Shown here: piece after piece, positions 26,371-34,388 of the stretch | How the letters are laid out: each line of letters begins with the position of its first letter | Position numbering within the stretch: position 1 is the first letter of the stretch | DNA from: an uncultured Verrucomicrobia subdivision 3 bacterium | GTDB lineage: Bacteria; Verrucomicrobiota; Verrucomicrobiia; Limisphaerales; UBA11358 | DNA length: 58,852 bases | Reading direction: 5' to 3' | Assembly: GCA_903827955.1 (NCBI GenBank) | Contig: CAIKKJ010000168.1 | Span: 1 to 58,852, forward strand | Position numbers and translations under genes: made by a program | Notes under the pieces: model-generated | The model's input: only the letters and a program-made list of their open reading frames with translations | The model's database searches: none | What the model was told of the DNA's origin: nothing

Positions 26371-26616
26371 ATGAAAGCTGACATTCATCCGAAATATGTG
26401 GACGCCGAAATCCGCTGCGCCTGTGGCAATGTGATTAAAACCCGTTCCACCAAGCAGACCGTCATCGTCGGCATCTGCAACATCTGCCATCCGTTCTATA
26501 CCGGCCAGCAGAAGTTCGTGGACACCGCCGGCCGCGTGGACAAGTTCCAGCAGCGCGCAGCCAAGACCGCCGCCGCCGCCGAGGCGTTCGCCGCGAAGAA
26601 GAAAAAGAAGGCCTAG
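26371..26616 (+). CDS. rpmE: 50S ribosomal protein L31
   Basis: 81 residues from the ATG at 26371 ([16 protein letters not shown]); an upstream in-frame ATG would add nine residues unlike any L31. The zinc-binding cysteines are present (CACG near the start, [10 protein letters not shown] later), so it is the zinc-containing (C+) form that serves as a zinc store in many bacteria. The tail is alanine and lysine rich. It precedes prfA, a conserved neighbourhood, but a strong terminator separates them. Confidence 0.95.
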   Translation: MKADIHPKYVDAEIRCACGNVIKTRSTKQTVIVGICNICHPFYTGQQKFVDTAGRVDKFQQRAAKTAAAAEAFAAKKKKKA

Positions 26617-26626
26617 TTTTTTTACC

Positions 26627-26676
26627 AACGCCGCCCGCAGCACCGGAAAAACCGGGGTTGCGGGCGGTTGTTTTTT
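26627..26676 (+). terminator. Intrinsic terminator between rpmE and prfA
   Basis: A GC-rich hairpin (about 26627-26646 with 26652-26669, including CCGCCCGCA pairing with TGCGGGCGG) is followed by six T bases (26671-26676). It lies only 12 bases before the prfA start, so prfA needs read-through or expression is attenuated. Confidence 0.85.
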
Positions 26677-26688
26677 GCCCGCATCCCG

Positions 26689-27768
26689 ATGGATCTGCGC
26701 CCACACATCGAAAAATTCCGCCAGCGCTTTGCCGAGGTCGAATCCTTGTTGAGTGACGCCAAGATTTTTGACAACCCGCAGAACGCGCAGGAATTGTCGC
26801 GCGAATATTCCCGCCTCAAAGACCTCGTCGCTGCGGGCGGAGAGTATTTGCAAGCCCTCGCGCAGCTCGCAGAAAATCGCGTGCTTCTCAAATCCGAAGT
26901 CGCCGAATCCGAACTCGCGCTGATGGCCAAGGAGGAAATTGCGCGGCTTGAAGCCGAAGAGAAAAAACTTGGCCAGCAAATCCATTTCGGTCTCGTGCCG
27001 CCCAGTCCCACGGATTCGCGCAACACCATCATCGAAATCCGCGCCGGCGCCGGCGGCAACGAATCGGCGCTCTTCGCCGCCGATTTGTATCGGATGTATT
27101 CGCGCTATTGCGAGGCGCGCGGCTGGCAGGCGGAGACGCTGGATTCCAATTCCTCCGACCTCGGCGGTTTCAAAGAAATTGTTTTTCAAGTCAACGGCAC
27201 GGATGTTTTTAAGCGTCTGAAATACGAAAGTGGCGTCCACCGCGTCCAGCGTGTGCCCGCGACCGAAGCGCAAGGCCGCATCCACACTAGCACCTGCACC
27301 GTGGCTGTGATGCCCGAGGCCCAGGAAGTGGATGTCGAAATCAAGCCCGACGAAATCGAAGTGAACGTCTGTCGCGCGTCCGGCAAAGGCGGCCAGGGCG
27401 TGAACACCACGGATTCTGCCGTTCAGATCATTCACAAGCCGACCGGTATGATTGTGCGTTGCGCCGACCAGCGTTCGCAGCAGAAAAATAAAATCCAGGC
27501 GATGACCGTGCTGCGCTCGCGTTTGCTGAAAATAAAAGTCGCCGAGGAAGATGCAAAATACGCCGCCTTCCGCAAAGACCAGGTCGGCACCGGCGAACGC
27601 AGCGAAAAAATCCGCACCTACAATTTTCCGCAGAATCGCGTGACCGATCACCGCGTCGAAGTCACGCTCTACAACCTTTCCAACTTCATTGACGGCGACC
27701 TTGATGGGCTGATTGATCCGCTGATGACGCATGATATGGAGGAAAAACTGGCGGCTTTGCAAATTTGA
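26689..27768 (+). CDS. prfA: Peptide chain release factor 1
   Basis: 359 residues from the ATG at 26689. It contains the catalytic GGQ loop (SGKGGQGVNTTDSAV), whose glutamine is methylated in other bacteria, and the RVPATEAQGRIHTS segment carrying the PxT-type stop-recognition signature (PAT) of RF1, which reads UAA and UAG. Length and order of domains are normal. No prmC methylase gene follows in the window; the next gene is a HAD phosphatase. Confidence 0.97.
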   Translation: MDLRPHIEKFRQRFAEVESLLSDAKIFDNPQNAQELSREYSRLKDLVAAGGEYLQALAQLAENRVLLKSEVAESELALMAKEEIARLEAEEKKLGQQIHFGLVPPSPTDSRNTIIEIRAGAGGNESALFAADLYRMYSRYCEARGWQAETLDSNSSDLGGFKEIVFQVNGTDVFKRLKYESGVHRVQRVPATEAQGRIHTSTCTVAVMPEAQEVDVEIKPDEIEVNVCRASGKGGQGVNTTDSAVQIIHKPTGMIVRCADQRSQQKNKIQAMTVLRSRLLKIKVAEEDAKYAAFRKDQVGTGERSEKIRTYNFPQNRVTDHRVEVTLYNLSNFIDGDLDGLIDPLMTHDMEEKLAALQI

Positions 27769-27769
27769 A

Positions 27770-27827
27770 TGAGGCGTGAGGCGTGAGGCGTGAATTAGTT
27801 ATCACGCATCACTCGTCACACATCACG
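27770..27827. repeat. TGAGGCG triple repeat with imperfect inverted arm
   Basis: Three tandem units of TGAGGCG (27770-27790) are followed, after ATTAGTTA, by TCACGCATCACTCGTCACACATCACG, whose complement matches the repeat arm at about 14 of 17 positions. It fills the gap between the prfA stop and the HAD gene ATG (27834) and replaces any ribosome binding site. Confidence 0.6.
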
Positions 27828-27833
27828 AACTAC

Positions 27834-28418
27834 ATGACCAACACAAACAACTTTGAACCCAAGGGCCTCGTCTTTGATTGCGATGGCACGCTTGCCGATA
27901 CCATGCCGTTGCACTGGCGCGCGTGGCAAGCCATCACGCTGCGGCACGATTTGCACTTTCCCGAAGACCGTTTTTATTCGCTCGGCGGCGTGCCGTCGCG
28001 CGACATTTTGAAAATGCTCGCCGAGGAACAAGGCCGTCCGCTCGACCACATCGCCGTGGCGCACGAAAAAGAAAACGCCTACCTGCCGCTGATGGCAACC
28101 GTGGAACCAATCCACGCCGTCGTGGAAATTGCGCGGGCCAACTACGGAAAAATCCCGATGGCCGTTGCCTCCGGCGGCACACAGCCGATCATCATCGGCG
28201 TGCTGGAGCATTTGAACATACGCCACTTTTTTGACGCCGTCGTCACGAGCGAAATGGTGGTGAACCAAAAACCCGCGCCGGACATTTTTCTCGAAGCCGC
28301 GCGCCGCCTCGGCGTGGACCCGAAATTTTGTCGCGGCTACGAAGATACGGATTTGGGGATGCAAGCCATCCGCGCTGCCGGCATGGATGCGGTGGATGTG
28401 CGGCATTTGCGCGGGTAA
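27834..28418 (+). CDS. HAD-superfamily phosphatase (beta-phosphoglucomutase-like)
   Basis: 194 residues from the ATG at 27834; the frame is open further upstream, but that would translate the repeat. HAD motif I is VFDCDGTLADTM (two aspartates), motif II VASGGTQ, motif III lysine in NQKPAPDIFLEAA, motif IV GYEDTDLGMQA. The layout matches the beta-phosphoglucomutase/GPP/sugar-phosphatase branch. The likely substrate is a small sugar phosphate. Its 3' end runs into the next intergenic repeat. Confidence 0.85.
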   Translation: MTNTNNFEPKGLVFDCDGTLADTMPLHWRAWQAITLRHDLHFPEDRFYSLGGVPSRDILKMLAEEQGRPLDHIAVAHEKENAYLPLMATVEPIHAVVEIARANYGKIPMAVASGGTQPIIIGVLEHLNIRHFFDAVVTSEMVVNQKPAPDIFLEAARRLGVDPKFCRGYEDTDLGMQAIRAAGMDAVDVRHLRG

Positions 28419-28443
28419 ATTTTATTTCCTAAAACCGGGCGGC

Positions 28444-28483
28444 AACTCGAAACTTGAAACTTGGAACATGAAGCTTGAAACTG
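28444..28483. repeat. GAAACTT stutter repeat
   Basis: Near-tandem words (CGAAACTTGAAACTTGGAAC, then ATGAAGCTTGAAACTG) cover 28444-28483, spanning the start codon of the following glycosyltransferase (28468). The same words occur at 35061-35094 before pyrE. Confidence 0.6.
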
Positions 28484-29322
28484 CCCGAGTGCCCGACCCA
28501 AGCCTGCTGCTCCTCATCCCGGCTTACAACGAAGAAGCGCGCATCGAACCGGTGCTGCGTGAATACGCGGTATTTTTCGGGCGAAATTTCGCTGGCAAGT
28601 TTCAACTGGTCGTCGTCCTCAACGGCTGCCGCGACAACACGCTTGGCGTGGTGCAGCGCGTCGCGAAAGATTTTTCATCCGTGAGCTGGCTGGATTTTCC
28701 CGCGCCCATCGGCAAGGGTGGCGCGCTCATTGAGGGCCTCAAGCTCGCGGGCAACGCGGACATCATTGGCTATGTTGATGCCGACGGCGCGACCGGCCCG
28801 GCGGCGGTGCTGCAATTGCTGCCGCACTTGAAAGCGGCGGATTGCGTTATCGGCTCGCGCTGGTTGCCCGGCAGCGTGCTGCACCGGGCGCAGCCAAAAT
28901 TTCGCCAATTCGTCAGCCGCTGTTTTCACAGCGTAGTGGAACTGCTTTTCTGGATGCATATCAAGGACACGCAATGCCCGTGCAAGCTGATGCGCCGCGC
29001 GGTGGTGGAAAAAATTCATCCACACCTGCGCATCGCGGACTTGGCGTTTGATGTGAACCTGCTCGTGGCGATTCATCGCGCCGGTTTTCGCATCGAGGAA
29101 GTGGCGATTGAATGGACGGATGCGGTGGGATCGAAAGTCACGGCGTCGCTCTTCCGCAATTCGCTGGCGATGTTTTTATCCGTGGTGCGCGTGCGGCTGA
29201 TTTATTCGCCGCTCAACCGGTTGCTGCGCCCGCTGCGTCCGCTCGAAGGCTGGATTTACAAAACCTTGCGCGCACCCGCGCCGTTGACGCAGCCGCGCAA
29301 AACCGGCAAAGATGGAAAATAA
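28468..29322 (+). CDS. Glycosyltransferase family 2 (DPM1/GtrB-like)
   Basis: 284 residues from the ATG at 28468, which lies inside the stutter repeat so that MKLET is repeat-encoded. A later start is possible. LLIPAYNEEARIEPVLREY, VVVLNGCRDNT and GYVDADGATGPAAVLQL are GT2 motifs; KDTQCPCKLMRRAV matches the polyprenyl-phosphate glycosyltransferase group (dolichol-phosphate mannosyl/glucosyl type). The C-terminus is basic, with a possible membrane contact. The convergent neighbour is a flippase-like protein, so both may serve glycan assembly. Confidence 0.82.
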   Translation: MKLETARVPDPSLLLLIPAYNEEARIEPVLREYAVFFGRNFAGKFQLVVVLNGCRDNTLGVVQRVAKDFSSVSWLDFPAPIGKGGALIEGLKLAGNADIIGYVDADGATGPAAVLQLLPHLKAADCVIGSRWLPGSVLHRAQPKFRQFVSRCFHSVVELLFWMHIKDTQCPCKLMRRAVVEKIHPHLRIADLAFDVNLLVAIHRAGFRIEEVAIEWTDAVGSKVTASLFRNSLAMFLSVVRVRLIYSPLNRLLRPLRPLEGWIYKTLRAPAPLTQPRKTGKDGK

Positions 29323-29323
29323 C

Positions 29324-29376
29324 GGATGGAGGATAGTGGCTGTCCGTTCTCCAATTTTCTATTTTCTATTCTCCAC
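29324..29376. repeat. Stutter repeat between convergent genes
   Basis: CGGATGGAGGATAGTGG is followed by CTCCAATTTTCTATTTTCTATTCTCC-type words, low-complexity repeats of TTTTCTATT. It covers the gap between the GT2 stop and the flippase-like gene and includes the last codons of the latter. It may form a hairpin, but the pairing is weaker than for the other repeats. Confidence 0.45.
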
Positions 29377-30651
29377 CTTCGCCGCCTTCCCGCCCCAGGT
29401 AAAAAACGCGCAGATGGTAAAGAGCAACAAGTTGAACGCGCCGAGCGTTTGTAGCACGACTTCGATTTTTCCCGGATAATGGTTGAGCATCAAGGGCAGC
29501 GTGATGATGTAGGCTACCGCGAGCAGCACCATCCACGGAACCACGCCGTAGCGTTCGCGCGCGAGCAGGTCGTTCACCATCACGTTCGCCAGCGCCAACG
29601 GAATCATCGCGCCGGCATACCACGGAATCAATTTCACCGCCTCGGCGACGTAGGCAGCCTTCGACATAAATTTTACCAGTAACGGCCCGACCAGCCAAAG
29701 TCCCAGCGCGCCGCCCGCCGCCAAAATAGCCGTGCCCAAGACCACGATGGCGAAGAGATTTGTTTTTTCCGCCTTCGCGCTCGCGTGAACCAGTTTCGGA
29801 AACATCACCGACGCCAGCGGCAGCACTAGCCACAGCAACGCGCGCGACAGCGTGCCGACCGCGATGTATGGCGCCATCTGGTCATCGCTGAAATACGCCT
29901 TGGCGAACATTGTGTCCGAAGTGAACATGATCTGGCACGCGCCAAAGCCGAACAACAGCGGCACGATTTGCCCCGAAAGATTTTTCCAATCTGTATCGCC
30001 GTCCGGCAGCGACCAGATGTCGCGCGAACGCCAAATCATAATGATCACCGCCGCCGTCACGCCCATGAGCGTGCCGCCCATCATGCCCATCGCGCCCAGC
30101 GACAGTGCCAGCACCAACAGCGCCGCGCCCGCCACGCGGCCGAAGCCGCCCAAGATGGACGCCCAACCCATCCAGAAAAAATCCTGACGCCCTTGCAGCA
30201 CGCCGTTGAACATCGGCGTGAGCAGCGAGAGCAAAATTAACGGCAGCGTGATTAGCAACCCGCCCACACCGGGCAGATGCCAGCCGGCGGCGATTTGCTT
30301 TTGAAAAATAAAAACCAGCACCGCGCCCACCAGCCAGAGCAGAAAAAGTCCCGTGCACACCTGCCGGATCATTTTTCCAACCTGCCGTTCGCGTCCCGTC
30401 GCCAGCGCCTTGGCGGTCTGCTGCGCGAAGATCATCTGCAACGGCATCGTCGGCAGGCAGGCCACCACCATCAGCAGCAGGCCGAACGCCGCGTATTCTT
30501 TTTCATCCACCGATTTCGACAGGAAATGCACGCCGTAGGTCAGCAATCCGCCCACGATGGCTGCAATCATCAGCCAGCCGCTCTGGCGAAAAAATGCCGC
30601 GTGCGGCTTGTGGTCAACGGTCGGGACAGAATCGGTTTTGTTTGTGCTCAT
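29359..30651 (-). CDS. Flippase-like polytopic membrane protein
   Basis: 430 residues with about twelve membrane segments. The start (AAFFRQSGWLMIAAIVGGLLTYGVHFLS) and a PLQMIFAQQTAKAL segment in the second or third helix resemble Wzx/MATE-like polysaccharide flippases of the MOP superfamily, though no motif is diagnostic. It may translocate lipid-linked sugars. It is followed upstream by an M20 peptidase on the same strand (six bases apart) and converges with a GT2 gene. Confidence 0.7.
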   Translation of the reverse strand: MSTNKTDSVPTVDHKPHAAFFRQSGWLMIAAIVGGLLTYGVHFLSKSVDEKEYAAFGLLLMVVACLPTMPLQMIFAQQTAKALATGRERQVGKMIRQVCTGLFLLWLVGAVLVFIFQKQIAAGWHLPGVGGLLITLPLILLSLLTPMFNGVLQGRQDFFWMGWASILGGFGRVAGAALLVLALSLGAMGMMGGTLMGVTAAVIIMIWRSRDIWSLPDGDTDWKNLSGQIVPLLFGFGACQIMFTSDTMFAKAYFSDDQMAPYIAVGTLSRALLWLVLPLASVMFPKLVHASAKAEKTNLFAIVVLGTAILAAGGALGLWLVGPLLVKFMSKAAYVAEAVKLIPWYAGAMIPLALANVMVNDLLARERYGVVPWMVLLAVAYIITLPLMLNHYPGKIEVVLQTLGAFNLLLFTICAFFTWGGKAAKVENRK

Positions 30652-30657
30652 GAAAAA

Positions 30658-31785
30658 TTAAGGCAACGACTGGAAAAATCTGACCAGCAAATCCTTCGCG
30701 CGTTCAAGTTGCGCCAGCGAAATCCATTCGTCCGCCGTGTGCGCCTGCGCGATGTCGCCCGGCCCGAACACCACGCTCGGAACGCCCGCCGCCGACAAAA
30801 TCGCCGCGTCGCAAAAATAATCCACGCCTGTCGGCCGCGTCTGCCCCGCGTTGCGCAGAAATTTCTGCACCAACGGTAGCTTAAAATCCGTCTCCATCGG
30901 CAAGGCTGGCGCGAGCTTGGCGCTGGAAAAATTTGCGGACAATTTTTTCGCTGCCAGCAACGCGCGCATTTCTGCCAGAACAAATTTTTCCGTTTCGCCC
31001 GGTAGCGTGCGCCGGTCAATTTCAATCACACACGCATCCGGCACGATGTTCGGCTGCGTGCCGCCGGAAATTTTCCCGACGTTCACCGTGCCGACGCCGA
31101 GCAGCTTATGTTTCCGCCGCCGCAACTGCGCCGCGTAATCCGTCTCCAGCACATCCACGATGCACGCCATCTCATGCACGGCGTTTTTACCGAGATGCGG
31201 CGTTGCACCGTGGGCGGCGAGGCCGCGCGTTTCGAGATTCAGCCACAAGCTGCCTTTGTGCGCCGTGACCACGGAGCAATTCGTCGGCTCGCCGACGATG
31301 GCCAGATCAGCCTTCAATCCGCTCGCGGCCAGCGCGCGGGAACCGGCTTGCGCGTGTTCCTCGTCAATCAATCCGGCGAAAATAATTTCCGTGGTCTGCG
31401 GACGCGATTTGGATTTGGCGATTTCGCGCACCGCCGCCAGCATCGCGGCGACGGAACCCTTCGTGTCACACGCGCCGCGTCCGTAGAGCCGTCCGTTTTT
31501 ACGGCGGGGAATAAATTTGGTTTCATCCGCGCCCACTGTATCCAGGTGCGGTGCGAGCAGGATGGTCTGCGTGATTTTATTTTTTGGCCGCAGCCGAGCG
31601 ATGAGATTGCGGCGACCGGGGAGAACATTTTGAAATTCAATTTCCAAACCCGCTTGCGCCGCCGTGGCCGCGAGAAAATCCGCCACGCGGTGTTCGCCGG
31701 CAAACGGATGACGCGGCGGCAGGAACGCGCCATTCACGCTGGGCAGCGCGATGAGTTCCGCGAGAAGTTTTTCCGTGCGCGACAT
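30658..31785 (-). CDS. M20 peptidase (ArgE/DapE-like deacylase)
   Basis: 375 residues. The zinc ligands of the M20 family are in place: APHLDTVGADE, GRGACDTKGSVAAM (bridging aspartate), and IDEEHAQAGSRAL (catalytic glutamate pair), then VGEPTNCSVVTAHKG and GPGDIAQAHTADEWI with the last histidine. Candidates are acetylornithine deacetylase or succinyl-diaminopimelate desuccinylase; sequence alone does not decide. It lies before the flippase-like gene and after a large intergenic repeat. Confidence 0.88.
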   Translation of the reverse strand: MSRTEKLLAELIALPSVNGAFLPPRHPFAGEHRVADFLAATAAQAGLEIEFQNVLPGRRNLIARLRPKNKITQTILLAPHLDTVGADETKFIPRRKNGRLYGRGACDTKGSVAAMLAAVREIAKSKSRPQTTEIIFAGLIDEEHAQAGSRALAASGLKADLAIVGEPTNCSVVTAHKGSLWLNLETRGLAAHGATPHLGKNAVHEMACIVDVLETDYAAQLRRRKHKLLGVGTVNVGKISGGTQPNIVPDACVIEIDRRTLPGETEKFVLAEMRALLAAKKLSANFSSAKLAPALPMETDFKLPLVQKFLRNAGQTRPTGVDYFCDAAILSAAGVPSVVFGPGDIAQAHTADEWISLAQLERAKDLLVRFFQSLP

Positions 31786-31829
31786 GGGCGCACAGGTTGC
31801 CAGAAGCCGACACCGCTTGCGAGATTTTT

Positions 31830-31973
31830 GGTAGGGATGGCGCGCTGCGCCGTCCCCGTCGCCGAGCGCAGCGTCAGGCGACGGAATCGCGCGGACGAGG
31901 CGTAGGTCTTACCACGCTCGTTCGGCCCTGCGCTTCGCTTCGGGCGGGGACGGCGCAGCGCGCCGTCCCTACC
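31830..31973. repeat. GC-rich twin-hairpin repeat (BIME-like)
   Basis: Two arms, 31830-31857 and 31946-31973, are inverted copies that pair at 27 of 28 positions. Each arm (core GGCGCGCTGCGCCGTC, other strand GACGGCGCAGCGCGCC) is itself close to a palindrome, so it can fold alone or with its partner. Between them is a third small hairpin (GTCGCCGAGCGCAGCGTCAGGCGAC, 31858 onwards). It is bounded by the M20 gene start and the argS stop. It resembles bacterial interspersed mosaic elements. Confidence 0.85.
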
Positions 31974-31983
31974 GTTCATCCGT

Positions 31984-33744
31984 TCACATCTGCTCCACGG
32001 TTTCGATGCCGAGCGTTTCCAAGCCTCGCTTCAAAACGCGCGCGGTCAGATCACACAAGGCGAGGCGGGAATTTTTCGTGGCTTGATCCTCGGCTTTCAG
32101 CACGGGACAATTTTCGTAGAACGAAGAAAATTTCTCGGCCAGTTCAAACAGGTAGTTGCAGAGATAATTCGGACGATATTCCTCCGCCACGGCCTCCAGC
32201 GTGATGCCGAAGTTCAGCAGATGTTTGGCGAGCGTGAGTTCTTCGGCGGCGGCAAGTTTTATTTCAGGTTTCAGGTTTCCTCCTTCAGATTTCCGAAAGA
32301 TGCTCTTGATCCGCGCATACGCATAAACGAGATACGGCGCGGTGTTGCCTTGCAGCGCGAGCATTTTGTCCCAGCTGAAAATGTAATCGCTCTGGCGATT
32401 CGGCAACAGGTCGGCGTATTTCACCGCGCCGAGGCCGATGACACGGGCGATTTCTCTGCGCTGCGCTTCGGGCAAATCTGCGCTCTTCTCGCAGACGGTT
32501 TGGTAGGCGCGTTCCACGGCTTCATCGAGCAACTCGCCGAGCTTCACGGTGTCGCCGGAGCGTGTTTTGAACGGCTTGCCGTCGTCGCCCATAATTTTGC
32601 CGAAGCCGACGTGGATGAGCTTGGTTTTCTTGGCCTCGTCTTTTTTCCAGCGGCCAAAAATCAGGAACAATTTTTTGAAATGCCCGGACTGCCGGTCGTC
32701 CACGACGTAAACAATTTCATCCGGCAACCACGTTTTCAAACGATAATCAATCGTCGCGAGATCCGTCGTCGTGTAATTGAAGCCGCCGTCGCTCTTGCGC
32801 ACGAGCGCGGGATCGGCAATCCATTCGCCGTCGCGATTGACGAGAAACGCGTCTTCTTTCGGCGGCACGGAGCCGTCGCTGAACACGCCAACGGCGCCTT
32901 CGCTTTCGCGTGCGATATTTTTGGCGAGCAGATCGTTCACGACTTCGCCGAGCCACGGATTGTAAAAACTTTCGCCGAGCGCATGGTCGAACTTCACGCC
33001 GAGGCGCGAGTAAATCGTGTCGAACTGGACTTGCGACAAGCGAATCATCTCTTTCCAGATGGAAATATTTTCCGCGTCGCCTGCCTGAAGTTTTACCAAC
33101 TCGGATTTGGCTTCTTCAAGGCGCGCCGGATTTGCGTCGCACTCGGCATTGATGATTTTGTAAAGCCGTTCGAGTTCGGCGATGGCATCGCGTTCGAGTT
33201 CGGCGCGATTCAAAATCTGTTTCCAGCCGAGCAATAATTTTCCGAACTGTGTTCCCCAATCGCCAATGTGATTGTCGCTGATGATGCGGTGGCCGAGCAG
33301 CCGCAGCGTGCGTTGCAGCGCGTCGCCAATGCCGGTGCTGCGGATGTGCCCGACGTGCATCGGCTTCGCGACGTTGGGCGAGCTGAAATCTACGACGATG
33401 GTTTTGGGCGTCGCGGCTTTGGAGAAAAACAAGTGTTCACCACGCGCCGCTGCTTCGAGCGTTTGCACGAGTAGAGAATTTTTCAGCCGGAAATTCAGGA
33501 AGCCCGCACCGGCGATTTCTACTTTCTCGCAGATGTTGGCGAGGTCGAGCTTGGCGAGAACGTCCGTGGCGAGTTGGCGTGGATTGAGTTTGCGCGCCTT
33601 GGCGAGCGACATGAGGGCGTTGCTCTGGTAGTCGCCGAATTTGGGATCGCAGGGACGGACTAAAATTGCGGAGACATCGGCGTCCGGAATAATTTCGCGG
33701 ACGGCGGCTTGCAGCTTTGACTCAATTTGTTTGTGCGGTAACAC
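31984..33744 (-). CDS. argS: Arginyl-tRNA synthetase
   Basis: 586 residues, the usual length. PNVAKPMHVGHIRSTGIGDAL holds the HIGH-type motif; the KMSKS loop is replaced by DGKPFKTRSGDTVKL, as in most ArgS of this class; the DALR-domain C-terminus (NYLCNYLFELAEKFSSFYENC, ending LGIETVEQM) is intact. It charges tRNA-Arg. A loop after YAYARIKSIFRK (about residues 480-495) is coded by a stutter repeat (GAAACCTGAAACCTGAAAT on the minus strand, 32262-32290). Confidence 0.97.
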   Translation of the reverse strand: MLPHKQIESKLQAAVREIIPDADVSAILVRPCDPKFGDYQSNALMSLAKARKLNPRQLATDVLAKLDLANICEKVEIAGAGFLNFRLKNSLLVQTLEAAARGEHLFFSKAATPKTIVVDFSSPNVAKPMHVGHIRSTGIGDALQRTLRLLGHRIISDNHIGDWGTQFGKLLLGWKQILNRAELERDAIAELERLYKIINAECDANPARLEEAKSELVKLQAGDAENISIWKEMIRLSQVQFDTIYSRLGVKFDHALGESFYNPWLGEVVNDLLAKNIARESEGAVGVFSDGSVPPKEDAFLVNRDGEWIADPALVRKSDGGFNYTTTDLATIDYRLKTWLPDEIVYVVDDRQSGHFKKLFLIFGRWKKDEAKKTKLIHVGFGKIMGDDGKPFKTRSGDTVKLGELLDEAVERAYQTVCEKSADLPEAQRREIARVIGLGAVKYADLLPNRQSDYIFSWDKMLALQGNTAPYLVYAYARIKSIFRKSEGGNLKPEIKLAAAEELTLAKHLLNFGITLEAVAEEYRPNYLCNYLFELAEKFSSFYENCPVLKAEDQATKNSRLALCDLTARVLKRGLETLGIETVEQM

Positions 33745-33755
33745 AGGGAAAATTT

Positions 33756-33837
33756 AACCGCGAAATACGCGAAATACACGAAAGAAAACGGAACGACGTC
33801 GCCGGAAATTTTTCGCTGGTTCGCGTATTTCGCGGTT
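33756..33837. repeat. CGCGAAATACGCGAA palindromic repeat, copy 1
   Basis: A perfect 18-bp inverted repeat (AACCGCGAAATACGCGAA at 33756-33773, complement at 33820-33837) with a 46-base loop. The first 27 bases of this arm are identical to those at 39854, so this is a dispersed element. It sits between argS and the PTS gene. Confidence 0.85.
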
Positions 33838-33848
33838 TGAAAATGGAA

Positions 33849-34313
33849 TTACTTCTTCCCGTGTTCTTTGATGACGGCGAGCATGGCGTTCGCGTCGGGA
33901 GATTTTTCGAGGGCTTCGCGGAAATCGGCTTTGTGCAGGAGTTTTGCTATGTTGGCGAGCGTGTGAAGATGTTTCTGAAACTGGCCTTGCGGGACGAGAA
34001 ACAGCATGACGAGCTTCACGGGCTGGTTGTCGAGCGCGTCGAAATTCACGCCGGTGCGGGAACGGCCGAGCGCGCCGACCACTTCAAAAATCAGATCCGT
34101 CGAGGCGTGCGGAATGCCGATGCCGAAGCCGATGCCGGTAGACATGGAGGTCTCGCGTTTCTTGACGGCGGCGGTCACGGCGTCGCGGTCGCCGGGCTGA
34201 ATCTTGCCGGTGGCCACGAGGTTGCCGATGAGTTCGTCAATCGCTTCCCAGCGGTTCGTTGCTTTGAGTTCAGGGACGATTTGCTCGCGTCCCAAGATGT
34301 CTGCCAAATCCAT
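33849..34313 (-). CDS. PTS EIIA domain protein (fructose/PtsN type)
   Basis: 154 residues from the ATG at 34313 (MDLADILGREQ); another in-frame start lies six codons earlier. The phosphorylated histidine is in GIGIPHASTDLI, the family signature; LFLVPQGQFQKHLHTLANIAKLL is also typical. EIIA proteins of this type receive phosphate from HPr or regulate metabolism when no EIIB/C partner exists, as appears to be the case here. No other PTS gene is in the window. Confidence 0.88.
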   Translation of the reverse strand: MDLADILGREQIVPELKATNRWEAIDELIGNLVATGKIQPGDRDAVTAAVKKRETSMSTGIGFGIGIPHASTDLIFEVVGALGRSRTGVNFDALDNQPVKLVMLFLVPQGQFQKHLHTLANIAKLLHKADFREALEKSPDANAMLAVIKEHGKK

Positions 34314-34388
34314 GCCGGAAGTTGAAGGCAAAGCGGGACGGATTTCAAGGCTGAATTGCTGACAAAAAATTGTCGCCCGTCACCCGGC

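Noticed and set aside
26168-26374. 68-residue frame between phoH and rpmE
   Set aside because: No homology features or binding site; overlaps the rpmE start.
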